In this document: positions 61,901-64,000 of the stretch, piece by piece
Position numbering within the stretch: position 1 is the stretch's first letter
Layout: every line of letters begins with the position of its first letter
DNA from: Himantopus leucocephalus
Taxonomy: Eukaryota; Chordata; Aves; Charadriiformes; Recurvirostridae
DNA length: 64,000 nt
Direction of reading: 5' to 3'
NCBI GenBank assembly: GCA_003993805.1
Contig: RSEF01000006.1
Coordinates: 30,047,165 to 30,111,164, forward strand
Position numbers and translations under genes: made by a program
Notes under the pieces: model-generated
Database searches by the model: none
The model's input: the letters and a program-made list of their open reading frames with translations, nothing else
What the model was told of the DNA's origin: nothing

Positions 61901-62490
61901 TGAGGATCAGCTGGGAATATGGTGTTTTCCCTCCAGCTTGCTTCCTCACTTTTACTACCTCATGGATAACCAGTTTTGGTGCAAATGACATTAATGTCTC
62001 AGGAATACTCAGGTATCCTCCCATGAATGCATTTCAGCCATACTTGAATCCAGCCTGCACCACCCACAAGTTTGTCGCCAAGACTGTCTTGCAGAGGCAT
62101 CCCCCTCCCCCTTTCTCTTTCACCTTTGACATCATTTATGAGAAGCCTCACTTGCATATTTCCATTCCCATTGGGTTTGATTTTTGTTGTTGTTCCAGTT
62201 CAGAGAATTCAATGAGAGAATTCATCAAATAAACAAATATAAACCCTTAGAAACAAATCTCAAGAAATTTCATATATTGAAAGGTTTCATGACTAGGTTC
62301 TCTTCTACTATCACCTCAATGTACACCTCTCAGGAATGACCACATTATGAGTAAGCTACTTGCAAAGAGAAAAATTCAGTCAAGGACTCACATCACTTTG
62401 CAGTTCCTGGCTCTTCTTGGCATGCTTGATCTGAGAACTGTCAGCCACGCTGGTGAACTTCAGAGCATCAGCCTTCTGTCTGTACTTTTT
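34903..62490 (-). CDS. NRAP: NRAP, nebulin-related anchoring protein, C-terminal part (21 exons plus an inferred terminal exon; 5' part beyond the window)
   Basis: NRAP is a striated-muscle scaffold with an N-terminal LIM domain followed by nebulin repeats. It binds actin and other proteins and acts in myofibril assembly and at intercalated discs and myotendinous junctions. Only nebulin repeats are in the window. The exons have consensus splice sites, all are phase 0, and they read from 62,490 down to 35,433 for 988 codons. Typical modules are SDxxYK and [WF]-[LM]-[KR]-G-x-G-W. Codon counts repeat as 33, 35, 36, 104, 35 through four super-repeats, about 28 modules. No frameshift or internal stop was seen. 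The LIM domain and remaining repeats must lie to the right of 64,000. The last exon is inferred from splice sites only. Confidence 0.95.
35225..35312 (+). mobile_element. CR1 LINE 3' tail fragment
   Basis: AGTTGGACTAGATGATCTCT, then GGTCCCTTCCAACTCTG and a short ATTCC(A/G)TG tail. This is the last about 85 bp of a CR1 element in plus orientation, in the last intron of NRAP and antisense to it. Confidence 0.88.
35433..35585 (-). CDS. NRAP: NRAP exon: last nebulin module (51 codons)
   Basis: Acceptor CATGTTCTCAG, donor GTT|GTAAGT, phase 0. Encodes [20 protein letters not shown], then [32 protein letters not shown] matches the human NRAP C-terminal module I remember. It is longer than the 35-codon exons at the same place in the other super-repeats because it carries the start of the C-terminal tail. 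Reading through the donor adds about 39 intronic codons before a stop. Confidence 0.93.
35831..36142 (-). CDS. NRAP: NRAP exon: three nebulin modules (104 codons)
   Basis: Acceptor GCACTTACTGCAG, donor GAT|GTAAGT, phase 0. Begins [17 protein letters not shown] and later has [36 protein letters not shown] and [24 protein letters not shown] and TCDPEQL match the human NRAP C-terminal region as remembered. Confidence 0.95.
36143..38475. other. NRAP: NRAP introns around the 36,807-36,914 exon, non-coding
   Basis: Two introns (36,143-36,806 and 36,915-38,475) of AT-rich unique sequence with no repeat family or RNA gene recognised. Confidence 0.65.
36807..36914 (-). CDS. NRAP: NRAP exon: nebulin module (36 codons)
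   Basis: Acceptor TTCTTTTTAACACAG, donor GAT|GTAAGA, phase 0. Encodes [20 protein letters not shown], then [16 protein letters not shown]. This is the super-repeat position with the [16 protein letters not shown] ending. Confidence 0.95.
38476..38580 (-). CDS. NRAP: NRAP exon: nebulin module (35 codons)
   Basis: Acceptor GACTCCACAG, donor GAT|GTAAGT, phase 0. Encodes [20 protein letters not shown], then [15 protein letters not shown]. The RLYK...HxYT...ISD pattern recurs at the same position in each super-repeat. Confidence 0.95.
38697..38795 (-). CDS. NRAP: NRAP exon: nebulin module (33 codons)
   Basis: Acceptor CCTCCCCTTCTCAG, donor GAT|GTAGGT, phase 0. Encodes [20 protein letters not shown], then [13 protein letters not shown]. 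This is the first module of the last super-repeat (YRQxPxxxKFT signature). Confidence 0.95.
39477..39581 (-). CDS. NRAP: NRAP exon: nebulin module with tropomyosin-type motif (35 codons)
   Basis: Acceptor CATTTTTAACAG, donor GAG|GTAACT, phase 0. Encodes [20 protein letters not shown], then [22 protein letters not shown] corresponds to the WLKGIGW super-repeat signature of nebulin, linked in nebulin to tropomyosin-troponin spacing. Confidence 0.95.
39582..41655. other. NRAP: NRAP intron carrying a CR1 copy
   Basis: About 2.1 kb. The only recognised insert is the inverted CR1 fragment at about 41,339-41,510. No exon or RNA gene was seen. Confidence 0.65.
41339..41510 (-). mobile_element. CR1 LINE 3' fragment, minus orientation
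   Basis: Starts with the complement of a CR1 tail (ATCACAGAATCACAGAATCT), then GATCATCTAGTCCAATCATT, and later TACCTCCAGGGGTGGGGACT. This is the reverse complement of a CR1 3'UTR. It has no full coding domain and is in the same orientation as NRAP. Confidence 0.88.
41656..41967 (-). CDS. NRAP: NRAP exon: three nebulin modules (104 codons)
   Basis: Acceptor CTTTTTTTATTTTTAG, donor GAG|GTAAAG, phase 0. Begins [18 protein letters not shown], then [36 protein letters not shown] and [10 protein letters not shown]. Same length and motif order as the 35,831 and 58,861 exons. Confidence 0.95.
42480..42720 (+). mobile_element. probable ancient MIR/L3-like fossil
   Basis: Segments such as AAATGGGATAATAACACTTA, GTTGTGGGGATTAAATTACA and TTTATAAAGTGCTT follow the 3' half of the MIR/CORE-SINE consensus as I remember it. 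The upstream part (CCTCTCTGTGAAATAGTGAT, then a GAT-rich run and GGGCCCTGAAGAGTTCATAA) resembles old L3-type 3' ends. Divergence is high. The family assignment is tentative. Confidence 0.45.
42721..42770 (+). repeat. probable old dispersed amniote repeat fragment
   Basis: AGGGCCAAATTCAGATCTGT, then GTAAGTGGATGTAATTCTAT, fits the GGGCCAAATTC...TGTAA...CATTG pattern also seen at 30,399-30,440. The family name is not certain. Confidence 0.4.
43632..43739 (-). CDS. NRAP: NRAP exon: nebulin module (36 codons)
   Basis: Acceptor TTTCCTACTTTAG, donor GAT|GTGAGT, phase 0. Encodes [20 protein letters not shown], then [16 protein letters not shown], equivalent to the 36,807, 53,026 and 59,803 exons. 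Confidence 0.95.
44102..44206 (-). CDS. NRAP: NRAP exon: nebulin module (35 codons)
   Basis: Acceptor TTGATGTCTTTCCTAG, donor GAT|GTAAGA, phase 0. Encodes [20 protein letters not shown], then [15 protein letters not shown]. Confidence 0.95.
44207..44990. other. NRAP: NRAP intron, non-coding
   Basis: 0.78 kb of unique sequence. Exon reading frames continue past the donor at the upper edge but carry no recognised module. Confidence 0.65.
44991..45089 (-). CDS. NRAP: NRAP exon: nebulin module (33 codons)
   Basis: Acceptor TGTGAACTCAG, donor GAG|GTAGGC, phase 0. Encodes [20 protein letters not shown], then [13 protein letters not shown]. The module ends ANE instead of the usual S-D/E, so the SDxxYK motif across this junction is degenerate. 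Confidence 0.95.
45090..46141. other. NRAP: NRAP intron, non-coding
   Basis: 1.05 kb with a poly-A run of about 20 ending in a single N at 45,335. Open frames on both strands at 45,385-45,825 have no recognised domain. Confidence 0.6.
46142..46246 (-). CDS. NRAP: NRAP exon: nebulin module with altered WLKG motif (35 codons)
   Basis: Acceptor TTGGTTTTCCTTAG, donor GAG|GTAACA, phase 0. Encodes [20 protein letters not shown], then [15 protein letters not shown]. The usual GxGW reads GVGC here, with Cys in place of Trp (codon at 46,202-46,204). Confidence 0.95.
46247..48069. other. NRAP: NRAP intron, non-coding
   Basis: 1.8 kb, AT-rich, with a TATA-rich stretch near 46,580-46,612 and a short GAG-rich run near 46,895-46,911. 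No gene or clear repeat family was recognised. Confidence 0.65.
48070..48267 (-). CDS. NRAP: NRAP exon: second part of a split three-module exon (66 codons)
   Basis: Acceptor TTTTTAATTTGATAG, donor GAG|GTACTT, phase 0. Begins [16 protein letters not shown], then [18 protein letters not shown], and ends KNAYKLQSE. With the 38-codon exon at 52,118-52,231 it totals 104 codons, the size of the fused exon in the other three super-repeats. Confidence 0.96.
49660..52104 (+). mobile_element. CR1 LINE, 5'-truncated and frame-broken, antisense to NRAP
   Basis: A degenerate CR1 ORF2 is followed by a CR1 3'UTR and an (ATTCTATG)n tail at 52,061-52,104. Near 49,700-49,800 an endonuclease-type stretch reads [21 protein letters not shown] reverse-transcriptase segment at about 51,170-51,400 reads [14 protein letters not shown] and then [10 protein letters not shown], keeping the catalytic FADD. 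Several frame changes (near 50,082, 50,314, 50,690, 51,466 and 51,645) break the frame. Part of the reverse transcriptase is missing or hidden by a 100-base gap, and the copy is shorter than a full-length CR1 of about 4.5 kb. It cannot be autonomous. It lies in an NRAP intron. Confidence 0.95.
50908..51007. other. assembly gap (100 N) inside the CR1 copy
   Basis: Exactly 100 N, a placeholder length, placed in the middle of the reverse-transcriptase region. The missing CR1 length is therefore unknown. Confidence 0.99.
52118..52231 (-). CDS. NRAP: NRAP exon: first part of a split three-module exon (38 codons)
   Basis: Acceptor TCTTTTTAG, donor GAT|GTAAGT, phase 0. Encodes [19 protein letters not shown], then [16 protein letters not shown]. 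It aligns with the first 38 codons of the fused exons (YKxxFxxMxGxxxGxR...LQSD). The CR1 tail begins 13 nt past the donor. Confidence 0.96.
52232..53025. other. NRAP: NRAP intron, non-coding
   Basis: 0.79 kb of unique sequence. The - strand 127-codon open frame at 52,500-52,883 has no recognised domain. Confidence 0.6.
53026..53133 (-). CDS. NRAP: NRAP exon: nebulin module (36 codons)
   Basis: Acceptor TTCCATATTTCCTAG, donor GAT|GTATGT, phase 0. Encodes [20 protein letters not shown], then [16 protein letters not shown]. Confidence 0.95.
53527..53631 (-). CDS. NRAP: NRAP exon: nebulin module (35 codons)
   Basis: Acceptor CATCTCTATTTGCAG, donor GAG|GTATAA (a weaker donor), phase 0. Encodes [20 protein letters not shown], then [15 protein letters not shown]. 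Confidence 0.95.
53632..55444. other. NRAP: NRAP intron, non-coding
   Basis: 1.8 kb of AT-rich sequence. ACTCCCATTCACTTCAGTGG at about 55,244-55,263 resembles an old amniote repeat motif also suspected at 63,325-63,370. Nothing else was recognised. Confidence 0.55.
55445..55543 (-). CDS. NRAP: NRAP exon: nebulin module (33 codons)
   Basis: Acceptor TTTTTCTGCTCAACAG, donor GAT|GTAAGT, phase 0. Encodes [20 protein letters not shown], then [13 protein letters not shown]. It ends AVD instead of S-D/E, so the actin-motif serine is missing at this junction. Confidence 0.95.
55544..57706. other. NRAP: NRAP intron, non-coding
   Basis: 2.2 kb of AT-rich unique sequence with no recognised repeat, exon or RNA gene. 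Confidence 0.65.
57707..57811 (-). CDS. NRAP: NRAP exon: nebulin module with WMKGAGW motif (35 codons)
   Basis: Acceptor TTTTTCTTTGTCAG, donor GAG|GTGAGA, phase 0. Encodes [20 protein letters not shown], then [15 protein letters not shown]. This closes the first complete super-repeat in the window. The YRAD core departs from the usual YKSD. Confidence 0.95.
57812..58860. other. NRAP: NRAP intron, non-coding
   Basis: 1.05 kb of AT-rich unique sequence with nothing recognised. Confidence 0.65.
58861..59172 (-). CDS. NRAP: NRAP exon: three nebulin modules (104 codons)
   Basis: Acceptor ATTTTTCTTCACAG, donor GAT|GTAAGT, phase 0. Begins [18 protein letters not shown], then [36 protein letters not shown] and [10 protein letters not shown]. 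Confidence 0.96.
59173..59802. other. NRAP: NRAP intron, non-coding
   Basis: 0.63 kb with nothing recognised beyond splice signals. Confidence 0.65.
59803..59910 (-). CDS. NRAP: NRAP exon: nebulin module (36 codons)
   Basis: Acceptor TTGTCATCTCTTTAG, donor GAT|GTGAGT, phase 0. Encodes [20 protein letters not shown], then [16 protein letters not shown]. It departs from the [14 protein letters not shown] consensus of the other copies. Confidence 0.95.
60382..60486 (-). CDS. NRAP: NRAP exon: nebulin module (35 codons)
   Basis: Acceptor TTTTATGGACAG, donor GAG|GTACTG, phase 0. Encodes [20 protein letters not shown], then [15 protein letters not shown]. Confidence 0.94.
60487..62391. other. NRAP: NRAP intron, non-coding
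   Basis: 1.9 kb of unique sequence. The open frame at 61,888-62,232 has no recognised domain. Confidence 0.65.
62392..62490 (-). CDS. NRAP: NRAP exon: nebulin module (33 codons), most 5' exon in the window
   Basis: Acceptor TTTAATTTGATGTAG, donor GAT|GTGAGT, phase 0. Encodes [20 protein letters not shown], then [13 protein letters not shown], the first module of a super-repeat. By periodicity the preceding exon should be a 35-codon SDLNW-type exon. None was found before position 64,000. Confidence 0.95.
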
Positions 62491-64000
62491 CTACATCAAA
62501 TTAAAGCAGGTTACACAAAAGTTTCTACAATATTTACCTTCCCCAAAAAATGCAGTGCTTCCAAAAAGTACATGACTGATAGAGCCAAAGGTACCCTGTA
62601 AATTGCCCAGACAGTTTCAGCACACATATCAACAAAATAAGCTTCCAAATACTACCCAGTGCTAGTATTTTCTGCTGGGAGGACCCCAGTGGCAAGGAGG
62701 GTAGTGCAAGAGTATCCAAATGCATTATTGCTGACACTGCAAGCATGGATACTCTTTGGTGCCAGATGTACTGGCTCCATATCTTACAAGATCTAGGTTG
62801 CACACCAACCAGTGAGTGTCCTTCACAAACTGGGTATGACTTAAGTCAGGACCCAAGAGAGCTCATGAACTACACAGTCACTATTACTATCTCATTTTCT
62901 TACACGAGACTTCTCAGGCATATGCACGTGTTGTTCAAATCACTGAGCATATGTTACTGAGATAATTTTAAATTCTTAAGATATTTCTAAATTATCAATT
63001 AAATTACAACAGGCAATTTCAGTGTCCTGAAAGTAACTTAAATTCAAAATCTTCCCCACCATCTCCCAGTTCGTTTCAAAGCAGAGCTCAGCATAGACAC
63101 TGCAGTCAAGCCTTCCTGGGAGCAACAGCTATGAGAACCCTCCACAAGGCTCAAGTCTTGGATGTGGCAAAAAAAATCATGCTCCATTCATCCTCTGGTA
63201 CCAGTACTTCTATAAACTCTATTTGAACTGACAAATTTGCATACAGTCTAAGGTTTCTAGTTTGGTAAATAAGACTTTTATTCCATCTTACTTTTTGTTT
63301 TACATGTGAAACACACCGAAGCGAATGGAAAACTTCCATTGACTTCATCAGGCTTTGGATCAGGCCTGTTTTGAATCAATGCCCCTGCCTGAGCCTTTTG
63401 CATCACTTATTTAAGAGCAAGCTAAGTATCTCTTTCTATCTTTGAGACCATACAAGGCAATGCAGCACCCTATTTCAAGACCACAGAATGACCGGGGAGA
63501 CCAAACAAACACTTCTTGCATGCTTTAGTAGAATTCTTATTCTAACAGTAAAGCCATGAAGTGGGGCATTCCACCTAAGAAGGGTGTAAATGCATTTTTT
63601 CATTATCTAGAATTTCAAGAGAGAAATCCTTCTGTTTGAACTGATGGGTGAACAGATCAGTTTACACTGTGTCTCTGCTAGAAGAACACAAAATAGAAGT
63701 TAAACAAGCATGCAGCACTTCAAAGAGGTGCTCATCGCTTTATTTTAGGAACCTGGAAGGGAGGGAGGCAGATTAAAAACAGCATGTTTTGTCACATTGC
63801 ATGGAACACAATGTAGTGACATTCTGCAAAGAAATGACAAAATGCCAGGGTCTGTATGGCAATAGAGATCTCTAAAATAACATCCACCAGTCACCAGTTT
63901 AAGGGACTGTCAGCCATCTCTTGGCCTTACACAGCACTGGAATGAAAAGGCAGATCATTATGGATTAAATATTTGTGGAAATGATTATTACTACAGCATA
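62491..64000. other. NRAP: NRAP intron running off the window edge
   Basis: No nebulin-type exon was seen on the - strand. At 63,325-63,370, AACTTCCATTGACTTCATCA followed by GGCTTTGGATCAGGCC resembles an old amniote dispersed repeat. The rest is unique. Confidence 0.6.

Noticed and set aside
62491..64000. Search for a further NRAP SDLNW-type exon
   Set aside because: No - strand segment with the YKSDLNW/GxGW pattern and flanking splice sites was found, so the next exon must be outside the window.

Overview
This is vertebrate nuclear DNA, almost certainly from a bird. The interspersed repeats are CR1 LINE copies with the typical (ATTCTATG)n-type 3' tails, the introns are compact, and the two protein genes lie tail to tail in the order HABP2 then NRAP, as they do in amniotes. 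No bacterial-type gene, CRISPR array, phage or endogenous retrovirus was recognised. Nearly all coding sequence lies in short spliced exons, so most long open frames in the window are chance frames.

Layout. Positions 1 to about 10,050 are intergenic, with one truncated CR1 copy interrupted by a 100-base gap. HABP2 (hyaluronan-binding protein 2, also called factor VII activating protease) is on the + strand from 10,204 to the stop at 32,440. Twelve coding exons, joined by in-phase splice sites, total 1,665 nt, or 554 residues plus stop. Human HABP2, as I remember it, is 560 residues. The exons encode a signal peptide, an acidic Tyr-rich segment, three EGF modules, a kringle and a complete trypsin-like protease with its His-Asp-Ser triad. 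Intron 1 is 13.4 kb and holds GC-rich blocks and a C-rich minisatellite. Two HNF1-like motifs just upstream of exon 1 fit a liver promoter. A 3'UTR intron followed by a poly(A) signal near 34,172 is possible.

NRAP (nebulin-related anchoring protein) is on the - strand. Its C-terminal half fills 34.9 kb to 62.5 kb and continues past the right edge. I placed 21 internal coding exons, all phase 0, plus one inferred short terminal exon. They form four consecutive nebulin super-repeats with codon counts 33, 35, 36, 104, 35. In one super-repeat the 104-codon exon is split 38+66 by an intron that also holds a 2.4 kb antisense CR1 ending 13 nt from the splice site.

The two genes converge. Their candidate poly(A) signals are about 0.45 kb apart. 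HABP2 would be a secreted liver plasma protease and NRAP an actin-binding scaffold of striated muscle, so there is no functional link, only conserved neighbourhood. I did not find an undescribed system. The most useful observations are the exact exon periodicity of NRAP, the CR1 beside the split exon, the protease surface loops that differ from human HABP2, and the reconstructed first and EGF1 exons of HABP2, which simple open-frame reading misses.
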